64,000 bases of DNA, taken from NCBI GenBank assembly GCA_013350335.1, contig CM023540.1, positions 17,985,828 to 18,049,827 on the forward strand. Reading direction: 5' to 3'. Position numbers and translations under genes: made by a program. The notes under the pieces are model-generated. The model made no database searches and was not told where the DNA came from. It worked only from the letters and a program-made list of their open reading frames with translations. Position 1 is the stretch's first letter, and every line of letters starts with the position of its first letter. This DNA is from Chimonanthus salicifolius. Taxonomy: Eukaryota; Streptophyta; Magnoliopsida; Laurales; Calycanthaceae. This document shows, piece after piece, positions 24,464-34,448 of this stretch.

Positions 24464-25510
24464 AGTCAGTTTAGTCAACAATACAACTTAGAGATGTGAG
24501 TATTTCCAAAAGCCTAAGACGGGTGGAAACACCAAATTTTATATCCCGACTAGCTTCTTGCAATAAGAAAGATTCACTCATTTATTGAATTGAAATTTCA
24601 AAATTATCTTATTCACACAAATTTTATAATCCAATGTATATAGTTTGGTTATTGTGCTCTTGGGATTAGATTTTTAGGACATAAATGAAATGTTGATTAC
24701 ATATGAATCATTCACATATAAAATAAAGCCCCCGTAGATACTCTCCTCAGAAATTATTTTTTTTAAAAAAAACTATCTAAAATGAAGTACACTTATTGGG
24801 CCACATGCACTAACATAAGGGATCAAGAAATAGACATTAATTTGTCCAATTGTGAGTTATGAGTGACTGAATGGACCAGTTTTGATTAGTCCATTGCAAA
24901 TTTCAACTCACCAACCATAGATATTATTATTTAGGATGAGGAGAGGATTCCCATAACTCATCCCTTCATCACTACAAATTCCAAATCATGTCCAAATAAT
25001 TGCATTGGCTACCTAATGTATTGAGTTTTGTTGGGCCCTAAAATGATTGAGGGCCTATGGATATCATTTTGATGGGCCATAAGACAATAAATTTTTTTTT
25101 TTTAATATTAGGAGTTACGACTTAGGATAGAAAGGGCACATTGGCTCTATGATTGGTCAAGTAAGATAGGCAGTCAAACAGAGAGAGAGACAGAGTGTGT
25201 GCCAAAATAGCAGGTGGGCCACCACCTACATGGACCAATTGGGTGAAAGTAGGTTAATTGCCACTCAATGTTGAATATCTTTAAATTTTATGTCTGTAAG
25301 TTGGAAATTCGTTGATGATTAGTATTATTTTGTGGGTGAGGTGATCATAAATCACATGTCTATTGTTAGGCTCATTGATGACTTACCATGTGGCTCGTGG
25401 AGTTTAGTTTGGATGTGGACCAATCTAGAAGCACATTATAATGGGCTTGATTTCATGCACAAAATAATAATGATCAGGTGCATAATAATTGATATCAGAT
25501 CGAACTACAA
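24464..25510. other. Intergenic DNA, nothing recognised
   Basis: No supportable gene. Short open frames such as 25332-25523 carry no motif. Confidence 0.5.
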
Positions 25511-25719
25511 GGGGTTAGTCTAATGGTCAAGGCACATGCTTCAAGAAGCGGAGTCTTGAGTTTGATTTACGCTCAACTTCAACGGACCACTCTCCATAGT
25601 TACTTACCTAGTGTATATGGGATTGAGAGGCTTGCACATATTCCAAGAACTAGTTAGATTAAAATTGTCCTCTGTCCTAATACAAGTGAGACGTCTGGCC
25701 ATCTTGGTCATAAAAAAAT
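25511..25719 (+). mobile_element. SINE family 2, best-preserved head
   Basis: It opens GGGGTTAGTCTAATGGTCAAGGC (A-box region), followed by GAGTCTTGAGTTTGATTTACG (B-box region), GGACCACTCTCC, GGGATTGAGAGGCTTGCACAT, CCAAGAACTAGTTAGATTAA and GGCCATCTTGGTCATAAAAAAA. tRNA-like A and B boxes with a terminal A run define it as a SINE. Confidence 0.75.
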
Positions 25720-25900
25720 AGTATGAGAGCAAACATCAAATCTCATATTCAAATATCGAAGAAAGCAACCTAGGAAAAGTGACCATCAAAGGAGGTTAGC
25801 TAGGAAACATGGGGTGGTGGTCTTATTGTATGAGGAGTTATTAATGAAGATGAATGTTGAGATTCATCGATGACTTATCACCGGCTTTAAGATCAATAAT
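25720..25900. repeat. Dispersed repeat C, second copy
   Basis: It shares GAAAGCAACCTAGGAAAAG, GGTGGTCTTATTGTATGAGGAGTTATT and ATGTTGAGATTCATCGATGACTTATC-type segments with 20325-20720. Confidence 0.45.
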
Positions 25901-26204
25901 ATGGATTAGAGAGTCATGATGGAAATAATTTATCTTTAATTATCAAACAACTCAAATATTAAACACAAAATAAATGAATTTGAATTTAAATTTGTCATAC
26001 TCTATTTTCATAATAAATGATTGATACAAATGCTGTATTTACATCATTCTTACATCTAAGTATGAATATAATCCCACTTATCAAAAATTTGTATTAGATT
26101 TACTTAAATTTTGGAGGGCCTGTCATCCGATGTCTTTTCCAAATTGGACGTGTGTTTGTGTACCTTTTTTTTTCTTTTTGAAGTGCAAGATATTCGGGTT
26201 TTAG

Positions 26205-26350
26205 ATTAAATTCTTAGAGCATGTGCAAATCTCTCTATCCTCACACGCCAAGTAAAATTAGGTGGAGTGACCTTTTTAAATGTTGAGAGTGACACTTGAA
26301 CCTAAAACCTTCTGTAATTTACTGGAGTTCTTAATCATCAAACCAACCTT
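26205..26350 (-). mobile_element. SINE family 2, reversed, diverged
   Basis: Plus-strand words cttagagcatgtgcaaatct, ctctatcctcacacgccaag, ggagtgacc and cacttgaacctaaaacc follow the inverted family-2 order. Confidence 0.5.
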
Positions 26351-27339
26351 TACGGATTACTTGTGTATTATATTTGAATGTGAATGTACTTAATTTCAGA
26401 ATATATTTTTAAATATATAGTTAAATATATGACATTTGAGTGCAATTACGTTTGCAAAATTTTGGGTCGTATAGCTGACTTATTTACATTCTTAGACATA
26501 AAAAAAAAAAAACTTAATTCAAAATATTTTATAAGCCCACCGGGTTGGTGAGGATGAAGACAAAAAAAAAAGGGTGGGCCATAAGGCCCATGTGATATAT
26601 GATGTGTAGAAGTCTGCCCTTCTGAACGCTGAGAAGGCCATATTCTCATTTCCAAGTGTCAAAGAGTCAAAGTCATAAATGCTACTTTCGAACACAAAAT
26701 TCATATATTATTTAATATAAAAAAGAAGAAAGTCAATAAAAAGCCATTGTTTTTTATTTTATTTTATTTTAGAGTTGTTGGAAGTTCGAGGCTGGAGGTA
26801 AGAGAGAGCGGCGGCATGCATGGTTGGTCCTCACCATTGTTGCAATTTGCAAACCCATTCCAGACTGTCAGGCCGGACCTCCTTTCGTTCACCACTTCAC
26901 CAATTTACATTTAAAAAACCAAATCATCAACTAAACCTAACCATTCCATTGCTTATTTCTAGTTTTACAAATTCGATTTGAAAAAGAAAGGCGATAATTA
27001 GGGGTAAATCTTGAGCCGGGTCTGAGTCGAGTCTGTATGAAAACCCCAAAAATAATGTGATTCAGGTTGACTCAGGTCAAGCTTTTTTTCTTTTGGGGAA
27101 AAAAATCAGACCCGAGTTAGATTTCTGGTCATCTTAATCCTACTGCATGAAAGTTTGACTTTGATCTAAAAGCCTAAATTCAGCCATAGATTAAAAATTA
27201 AATTTTTAACAATGTGTATTCATGTAATGTATAATACTATAATTTATGTTTTACTACAATAATGTAAAAAACTTCCATTTTAGACCCAAATGAATTCAAG
27301 CTTCAACAAGCCTGCATATACAATTTGGGCTTAAAATAA
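26351..27339. other. Intergenic DNA with GGGTTGACTCAGGTC-type words at 27000-27180
   Basis: 27000-27180 contains iterated 'gggtctgagtcgag' and 'ttgactcaggtcaag' words like those in the MITE at 35790. A GC-richer patch lies at 26800-26880. No gene is supported. Confidence 0.4.
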
Positions 27340-27619
27340 GGTCAGTTCAGGATAAAAAAATGGCCTTTACAGAGATATCGGCGTCTCGGCCGATATCTCA
27401 GTATCTCGTGTCTCGACTGAGATCTCGGCCGATATCTCTCTCCCTCTATTTTTTGGGACAAATATCAGCCGTATAAATGTGTATCGGCCGATATTGGTGA
27501 TATCTCGCTAGTAAGGCCGATACAGTGCATATCGGCCGAGATATCTCGGCCATAAAAAATCCGAGATATCTCCGCCGATCTACACAATATTGGCTGAGAT
27601 TTATACCCCTGAGTCGGTC
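27340..27619. mobile_element. CGGCCGATA-type hAT MITE, copy 3
   Basis: The element proper is 27348-27611. It is saturated with GGCCGATATCTCGG and GAGATATCTCGGCC words, including GCCGATACAGTGCATATCGG, and ends GATTTATACCCCTG as copy 4 does. The start CAGGATAAAAAAATGGC is decayed. Flanks ggtcagtt and agtcggtc agree at five of eight positions, compatible with an old 8-bp duplication. Confidence 0.75.
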
Positions 27620-28174
27620 ATCCTACAATTAAGGTCGGCATGAGTTTGAGTAATTTAGGTTGAACTAGGCCCAGGCTCAGACTTGGGCCTTTCAATTACA
27701 ATTCAAGCCCATGCTCAGGAAAATCCAAAATCCTGAGCTGCAGTCCTATTGATTGTTTAGTGACTCCATCACGCTCTTAATTTGATAGTTTAGATTCAAA
27801 GTATTGCTTATGTTTAACATAGTTAAGTTAAAGTAGGACTCTTTATAATAAAAAAAAAAGCTAAATTTTGATCTCATCTACAAAAGTAATGACTTATCAT
27901 GTAAATTTAAATTATTAAAGTTTATTATCTAAAATGAATTGAACTGTACAATTTCACCTAGTTGAACTTGAACTAGCCACTAAGATGTTCTGATTCTGAA
28001 GACATTTTAGTTTTTTCATAAACAAATATTATGATTTTTATTTTTTTATTTTTCTTTTCTTATCTTTCACTATAAAATAAATATAATTTTTCATCATTTT
28101 CTATTATGATGACATGGATGTAGATTAAAAAAAAATTCAGCAGATTTCAAGCCAACAACGTTATTCAAGTTATC

Positions 28175-28262
28175 CGGTATGTGTGGACAAGAATGTTTAC
28201 ACATACTTTAAGGATTAATCAAGTAAAACGCTAGCTAAATTAGTTGAGGCTCTTAGAAAAAA
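28175..28262 (+). mobile_element. 3' part of SINE family 2, diverged
   Basis: It reads ggtatgtgtggacaagaatg, tttacacatactttaagg, attaatcaagtaaaacgct and gaggctcttag, matching the 3' half of family 2. A further 'gaggctcttag' follows at 28282. Confidence 0.4.
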
Positions 28263-28619
28263 ATTTATTGAAGTGAGGCTCTTAGAAGTCCACATTTTCG
28301 TTTATTAGTGCATCACTGCATTCAATTAAAATTGGCATATTTATTCGAACACCAAGTTGCACATTAGAAGTCCACATTTTCGCTTATCAGTGCATCCAAT
28401 TTTTTTTCTGGATCTGTACTATTATATGGCTGAATTGACACGTAGTTTTGATTTTGGTCTTTGTAGGAATTTAAAAAATTTGTCAGTATTTTAATCATAT
28501 CGGCTATTTTGACTGAAATTGATAATTGGGCAAAAACACTATATTTTCTAGAATATAACTGAAATTCGATGAAATTATTAAAATATGATATAAAATTTGA
28601 TTAAGTACGAGAATGTGAG

Positions 28620-29400
28620 TTTTTTTTTTTTTTTAGCGGTAACAGCAGGGATGAAAAAATCAGCGGCCAATATGATTCTCTCTCCCTTTTTTTTTTGTAA
28701 ATATTGGTATTATTTATTATTATTTTTTCTGAATTAAAAAGTATTAAAAAAAAACTGAAAAACAAACTGTTTTTTTAAAAAGAAAAAATTGAAAATGTAA
28801 ATATCAGCAGATATCGGCCGATATTTTGAATATCAGCCAATATCGGCCGATATTTTGACTCAGGCCCATTACCGTTTTAATTTTTTTTTTTTTAAATGCC
28901 GATATCGGACCGATATGATTCGGCGAGATATTGGCCATATTGGCTGATATGATTACTGTACAGCCGATACAATAAGTATCGGCCATTTTTATTTGGCTCT
29001 TTAATACCGAAATGTATCGGCCGATATCTGTACCCTTGGATAACAGTGAACTATATTAATAGGAAGAAAAGTACAGAAACCATTAGAAAAAAGGCCTATG
29101 AGGGTTAGGGCAAAAAAAGACAAAGAAAGCTAAAGAGAACAATAAATAAAAATACAACAACAAAGAGCAAAAAATCAAAAGCTCAAAACTCCTAGAAGAT
29201 CAACAAAGAAAATAAACAACAACAAAATTAAAAAGGGCAAAAGCACTAATCTCCAGAAAAATGAAATACATCTATGATCGAGCCGTCAACACCATTCTTT
29301 GCAAAAAAATCAACAACTCCATTTGCAGTTCTACCAATTTGCATAAAGGAGACATCCACGCCCGATATCAATTCCCGAATCTCCCCAACAATAGTAAGGG
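28620..29400 (-). pseudogene. LINE remnant: RNase H-like C-terminus plus 3' tail, interrupted by a MITE
   Basis: On the minus strand, 29396 down to the TAG at 29246-29248 reads as about 49 codons ending FHFSGD. It contains QIGRTANGVVDFFAKNGVD, the pattern of the plant RNase H-like domain (the RTAN..AD.LAK region) found at the C-terminus of LINE polyproteins. An A-rich (plus-strand) 3' untranslated region follows from 29245 down to 29047. The tail then continues beyond a MITE (28646-29038) and ends at a plus-strand T run, 28621-28634, which is the reversed poly-A. The 5' part is absent, so it cannot be active. Confidence 0.75.
28638..29046. mobile_element. CGGCCGATA-type hAT MITE, copy 5, inserted in a LINE tail
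   Basis: The element proper is 28646-29038 (393 bp). Left end CAGGGATGAAAAAATC; inverted right end CAAGGGTACAGATATC. Flanks GGTAACAG (28638-28645) and GATAACAG (29039-29046) match at seven of eight positions. The interior has many CAGCCAATATCGGCCGATAT words and the hairpin word GCCGATACAATAAGTATCGG. It is the longest copy seen. Confidence 0.85.
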
Positions 29401-29755
29401 CTACAACTTGGGTCGGCAGGCTTTAACCCTACCTAAACCCCGACCCAATATGAACTCTAAGCCAACTCTGGGCCTTTCATGAGCTTGATTTGATCAAGTG
29501 CAAATCGAGCTAAATTAGTATAGGTTTTGTTTGGATTTACATTAAAACTCCAAAAGAATTATACGCTAGGTAATGTTATTTCTAAACATAATATTCAAGA
29601 TAATATGCAATTGATGCTCCATCTAAAGTGGGCTTTGGGCTGGATTCAGTATTCAAAGCACCACGACTGTGGAGTCCAATTTTGAATCTGGGCCTACCGT
29701 TTTAGATCTGAAAATTAGGTGTCAACCCAATCCTAATTTATCCTTGGTTTCTTCA

Positions 29756-30009
29756 TGTGGAGTCGGGGGTTGCAAAAATCGGATTTACCGAGATATCAGC
29801 GTCTCGGTCGATATCTCAGTATCTTAGATATCGGTCGAGATCTCTCTCTCCTAATTTTTTTTTTAAAAAAAAATTCAGTGTGTATCGACCAATATCGGCG
29901 AGATCTCGACAAGATATCGGCCGATATTCGTTAGTTTGGCCGATACAATGCGTATCGGCCAAGATATCTTAGTGCTAAAAAACCCAAGATTTATACCCCT
30001 GTGTGGAGT
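29756..30009. mobile_element. CGGCCGATA-type hAT MITE, copy 4, with perfect 8-bp duplication
   Basis: The element proper is 29764-30001 (238 bp). TGTGGAGT occurs exactly at 29756-29763 and 30002-30009. The right end GATTTATACCCCTG is well preserved; the left end CGGGGGTTGCAAAAATCGG is a mutated mirror. The interior has GGCCGATACAATGCGTATCG, a stem-loop core found in other copies. Confidence 0.88.
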
Positions 30010-30302
30010 CAAGTTGGGCAGAAAGACCATTTCCTATAGAGCTAATTCATCAAATGCTTCACTTTGTATAATATTTATGAGAAGGGAGAGATGAATTGGG
30101 GAAGAAGAAGAACAAAAAAAGAAAAGAAATTACCCGTTCGATTTTTGGAAAGAAAAAGATCACATGTAATTACAATAACAACTCAGATGACCCATGAATG
30201 CAAAGTTACACAAGCCATTGCAGAATCACATCGATGAAATAAATCTAAAAATTACAATAAATAAGCAAATATAATTTATGAACACATAACTTGAGAGTAG
30301 GG
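30010..30302. other. Intergenic DNA, nothing recognised
   Basis: A-rich unique sequence without paired repeats or coding sense. Confidence 0.5.
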
Positions 30303-30475
30303 ATTTTTTTTTAGATAACATAAGTGTTCCTACTCTACACCGGAGGTGATACTAATGCTACAGATACGCGAGATCACCCACAAGTTTCTTGTATCAAGTA
30401 AACTTAGGAGGAATCGAACTCAAGATATCTAGACTAATCTTAAAAACTTAGACCAACTGAACAATGTAAGACGTA
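30303..30475 (-). mobile_element. tRNA-derived SINE related to family 2
   Basis: On the minus strand: TGTTCAGTTGGTCTAAG (A-box region), TTGAGTTCGATTCCTCC (clear B box), GTGGGTGATCTCGCG, TATCACCTCCGGTGTAGAG and a terminal TTATGTTATCTAAAAAAAA. The CACCTCC...GTTAT tail resembles the family-2 copies at 23725 and 48120, but the body differs. Confidence 0.65.
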
Positions 30476-31290
30476 AAAAGCCGAAAGAGAATCTCTTCCA
30501 ACTTCACAGAATTCCCTCTTGGGCTCTTGATATGGGAAATTCAGACATTTAGGCCTATATGCTTATCAAATTCAATTGTCTTCAACAATCATTCAGCAGA
30601 GCACTCTCAGTACTTTCTCTGAGACACACAAAGCATACATAAGCCATAGAATAAAGGCTTTGCCAATGATGACAATTTAGAAACATAAAATAAAATCCTT
30701 ATAATATGCCATTTACAAAATCATCTAAAAACATGTAATTAACATGAGATTTCTTCATTCAATGGTATTTCATGCGAGGAATTTGTATTACTAGTTAATG
30801 CATTATCAGATCTATCTTGAGATTCATCCATTACTCCTCACATGTCTCGCAGTTTGAAGTATAAGCATAAAGTTAAGCCAACCTATTATGAGAAAGGAAA
30901 AATGATGTAGAAATTGAACCCGATGAATCCAATAAATACTCGATCGAAGACAAATGGGCCGAGTAGACATTGACGAGTTTGATGGAAGAAAGGGGGACTT
31001 TAAACCCAATCCAGCAGACCCATTACACTCAAATCAAAGCCTATTTGCATAATCTAGGACTTGGACGTATTTAACCATTCTTGGACCCAAAAGCCCAATA
31101 AACCAAGCCCATTTGTTGCCTCGTGGATCTCAATTCGAATTCTATGTCAGAGACATATCAGCATCCCCTTGGGTCCCATTGAATTGAGCTCACACCAAAC
31201 ATTGGCAATTCTGGCTGGTTCTACGATCGAGGATAAACACAAAGAAAGAAAGTAATCGAAGAAAGAAGATAGAAAACTCGGTACTATCTT

Positions 31291-31654
31291 TTGAGTCACT
31301 CTATCTTATATTAGAAGTGTAGAGAGAGATCTAGGGGTTTATAAAGGAATTCAGTCACTCTATCTAACAGACTAGCCTTTTGAGATGGAAGTCCAGGTCC
31401 TAACAAGTGGTATAAGTGATATTAAAGTCAGGTCTCAGGCTACCTCATGTGGGCTCAGAAGATCCTCTAGGCAAATAAGATGGCTGGCGTCGTTCTCTCC
31501 ACCGGAGGGCCTCGTTCGAAGGGGGAATTTTTGGGGTTGCTACGATTGAGTCCTACATTAGAAGTATAGAGGGAGATTTAGGAGTTTATAAAGGACTTAA
31601 GTCACTCTACCTAACATGCTAATTTTTTGAACTGGAAGCTTAAGTTCCAATACT
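31291..31654 (+). mobile_element. Short LTR-like pair with primer-site-like sequence (TRIM-like)
   Basis: Two similar segments, about 31291-31405 and 31546-31654, both contain ATTAGAAGTRTAGAG, TTATAAAGGA, AGTCACTCTA and a TTTTGA..TGGAAG block. The first ends CCTAACA and is followed at 31408 by TGGTATAAGT, a degenerate form of the initiator-Met tRNA primer site TGGTATCAGAGC. Only about 140 bases separate the repeats, so the layout is LTR, primer site, short interior, LTR, as in TRIM elements. The second copy is decayed at its end. Confidence 0.5.
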
Positions 31655-31767
31655 GCCAATGTGGGATTGGATTTGCTCTTGAAAACCAGCTTTGAGAGTC
31701 GAGAGAGGAGTTGCAAAATGCAACTTGATCTGAAGATAGGGACGCTGATGTGGACCAGGAGTGATCC

Positions 31768-31815
31768 TTGTAATACTCCGTCTGTCAGTATAATATTGTC
31801 CGTTTTAGATCTAAC
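31768..31815 (+). mobile_element. Head fragment of a TGTAATACYCC-type terminal repeat
   Basis: It reads tgtaatactccgtctg then aatattgtccg, like the openings of the elements at 45323 and 61532 (TGTAAYRCCC...ATTGTCC). Only the head is present. Confidence 0.4.
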
Positions 31816-31841
31816 AATATAAAATTATACTTTAATGGATA

Positions 31842-31956
31842 CTGGAAAGCAAGTTGTTGGTATGTTCACCAAGGCACTGGAAAGTGCGAAGTGTTCGAAG
31901 TTCAGACGAAAAAGAAAGTTAGGAATGACTTCTATAACTAGTATGAGTGCTGAGAG
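31842..31956 (+). pseudogene. Copia polyprotein C-terminal remnant (RNase H end)
   Basis: A plus-strand frame reads KQVVGMFTKALESAK, then KRKLGM, and stops at about 31954-31956. This is the copia RNase H C-terminal pattern (ADIFTKAL...KLGM), with VVGM in place of ADIF. A purine-rich GAGAGGGAGAATTG tract follows, as expected just before a 3' LTR. No upstream pol domains are readable. Confidence 0.6.
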
Positions 31957-32243
31957 GGAGAATTGAAAAATCACCACCGACTCTGGTTTGTGTGTTGGTG
32001 TAAATGTGGACTCACAAGGACCTTGTGAGTGATGTGATCCCAAAATGGGCCACACCCGACTAAGAGTCACCACGTATCACTTTATCTCCTTTCTTTGTTA
32101 TTGGATACTTGGGTAAATCCAACATAAATACCTGACCAAACTTAAATGGGTTAATCCAACTAAGTTCATTTATTAAAATGTTGAGCCAACAAACTTATAC
32201 CAAATCTAGCACATAAATTAAATGAGTTTTCCCAACTGGAATA

Positions 32244-32402
32244 CTCTTAAACATAGGTATAAATATTGACTGATACGTATCGTATCGGCCGATACATATC
32301 AGATTTTAAAGGTCGATATATATCGACCGATACGAAATGTATCGGCCGTAAGTTATAGATATCGGATAAAATATCGGTTGATATTCCACTATTTTACTTA
32401 AA
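32244..32402. mobile_element. CGGCCGATA-type hAT MITE, copy 6 (short)
   Basis: The element is about 32252-32394. It begins CATAGGTATAAATATTGAC, a close relative of CAGGGGTATAAATC, and contains GTATCGGCCGATACATATC and GATACGAAATGTATCGGCC. Flanks ctcttaaa and tacttaaa match at six of eight positions. The right terminal repeat is not recognisable. Confidence 0.6.
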
Positions 32403-32535
32403 AAAATAAAAAAGATAAAAAATTACTAAATTAGGAGACAAACCGGTTGAAAAAAATGAGATAATTTCTCTATTATTATGGAAATGATTCACCCCATGTG
32501 GTCCCTGCCTTTGATTAATTTTTATTTTTATTTTT

Positions 32536-32794
32536 AAAAAAGATAAGGCAACAATAACCCAACTAGGTATCCCAACTGGTTGCCTCCTACTTTCAGTGAG
32601 AGGTAACAAGTTCAATCCCTGGTGGCGTTAACACGCCTTGCCCTCTTAAAACCCTAGGGAGGACACCCTGCACCCACATAGAGTGCCTCCGGTTAACATC
32701 ACCAGTGATTGAACTTGCTACCTCTTATTGAAAGTAGTGAGAGACAACCAGTTGGGATACCCAGTGTTGGGTTATTGTTGCCTTATCTTTTTTT
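32536..32794. repeat. Inverted pair of tRNA-like SINE segments (hairpin)
   Basis: Left arm 32536-32632 and right arm 32692-32794 are inverted copies separated by about 59 bases. The left arm reads AAAAAAGATAAGGCAACAAT, then ATCCCAACTGGTTGCC (A-box-like), AGAGGTAACAAGTTCAATCC (B-box-like) and GGTGGCGTTAACA. The right arm inverted is nearly the same. Transcription from either side would yield a long stem-loop. Confidence 0.8.
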
Positions 32795-33539
32795 GGCTCG
32801 AGATTTCTCTGGGTCTTAAAAAAAGCAGCAATAATCGTTCTTCTTTGTGATTAGTTTAGAAAGCAAAAAATGGGAAAATTCTCATGGATGTTGCCTACCA
32901 ATTACAGCTTGGATGTGAACCGACCTTAGTGCTAATATATTCATCAAAGACCCAAATTATGGGCTGGAAGCCTGGAAATCTGTTACTGATTGCAAATCAA
33001 ATAAAAGAGGAAGGTAGGCTGGTGACACTGCTGTGCTTAGAGAAAATCCAGGCTGGGCGATCTCATCTTGTCAGAGAGAATCCAGCCAAATGAAAGAAAG
33101 AAACCAGCGTTTTCTCTGCAGATATCTCGGGCAATTAAAAACTTAACTATATTAAAAATTTAGGCTTAAATTATGGCTGAAATTTCAAAATTATGAATGG
33201 CTGGAATTTATGAGAATATTTTGGATGATAATTTCAGCTCATTTGGTTTTAGAAAAAAAGTGTGTATTGTTGTTTTGGATTAAGTAAGGAGCCACACATT
33301 ACCATATTTTAGTAGTAATTTGAGCATCTAAATTGGGCCGATAATTTTTTATTTTCATTAAATTTAAAATATTTTTTATTTCTTATTCACTAACATGAAA
33401 ACAAATCATTAACAAATAATCAAGACATTTAATGATCACTTAAATTTTTTTCTACAATTTTTTTTATAATTTTTCATCATTTTTTAAAAACATTTGAAAT
33501 TCTCGAGTTTCTAACTTAAAATATTTTTTAAACATGTAA
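32795..33539. other. Intergenic DNA with one unassigned 69-codon frame
   Basis: 32860-33130 is less AT-rich, and a plus-strand frame at 32884-33093 begins MDVAYQLQLGCEP. I recognise no domain, so it is not called a gene. The rest is AT-rich. Confidence 0.35.
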
Positions 33540-33712
33540 ATGACCGATATTTAATGAAAAAATTACACATCCAAGAAGCTCATATTTTTCTTCATTTTCT
33601 GTAATTTTTCTGAGTTTTTTTGAAAAAAAATAAAAAAACGGGATGAGAGAGAAAGATATGCCGATATCCGATATCTGATATCCGAGATACGGGCGAGATT
33701 TAAACCGGCAAA
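33540..33712. mobile_element. CGGCCGATA-type MITE, degraded copy 7
   Basis: It holds gaccgatatttaatg at its left and clustered GCCGATATCCGATATC, GATATCCGAGATACGGGCGAG at 33661-33700, ending GATTTAAACCGG, a decayed GATTTATACCCC. No target duplication was found. Confidence 0.45.
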
Positions 33713-34409
33713 TCACTCCTTCATCTAATTTATTTCTTAAAGGGGTTGACCCAACTTGAATATATGGGTTCAAAAACCCTAGCGCATTTATAAGGTTGAC
33801 TCAACCTGACTTGATCCATTTATAAAATGATTGTCCCAACCGTAAGATCATCGAATGAATCAATTCAAATCCTACTCAAGGTAAATCACGTACTAAATAA
33901 ACTGACCCAACTTGAATGGGGAACAAAGCTTAAATAAATCACTTAATTTGATCTATTTGTTAAATGGGTTCATCCAATTTAATCCAACCAATTTATTAAT
34001 CGATTGTTACTTTTGAAGGTTATAGGACCAAACAAATGTAAGAGAAATTTTAAATTAAAAAAATCTCAATCATTCCATTTTCCAAGAAAAAAATTCTATC
34101 AAAATGGATTTTTCATTGAGACTTATATTTTTCCAATAAACCAACAATGTGCCTTCGCTAGTCAGAAAGGAAAACAATATCATGCAAGAAAGTGTCTTGC
34201 GTAACTAGGATGTAATCTAGGCTATTGAGTTAGGTTTAAAGCCGAACTTTAGTTCGTTCATTTTTAATTCGAGTCACTATTTTTCAATTCAATTTATATT
34301 GGGACCTCCTCCAACCCACCCATAACCTTATACATTTAAATGAAAACCATTTTTAATTTGGGACAGCCCAATTCAGTTCGATTTAAGTCTGGTCACTGTT
34401 AAACCCGTG

Positions 34410-34448
<39 letters not shown>

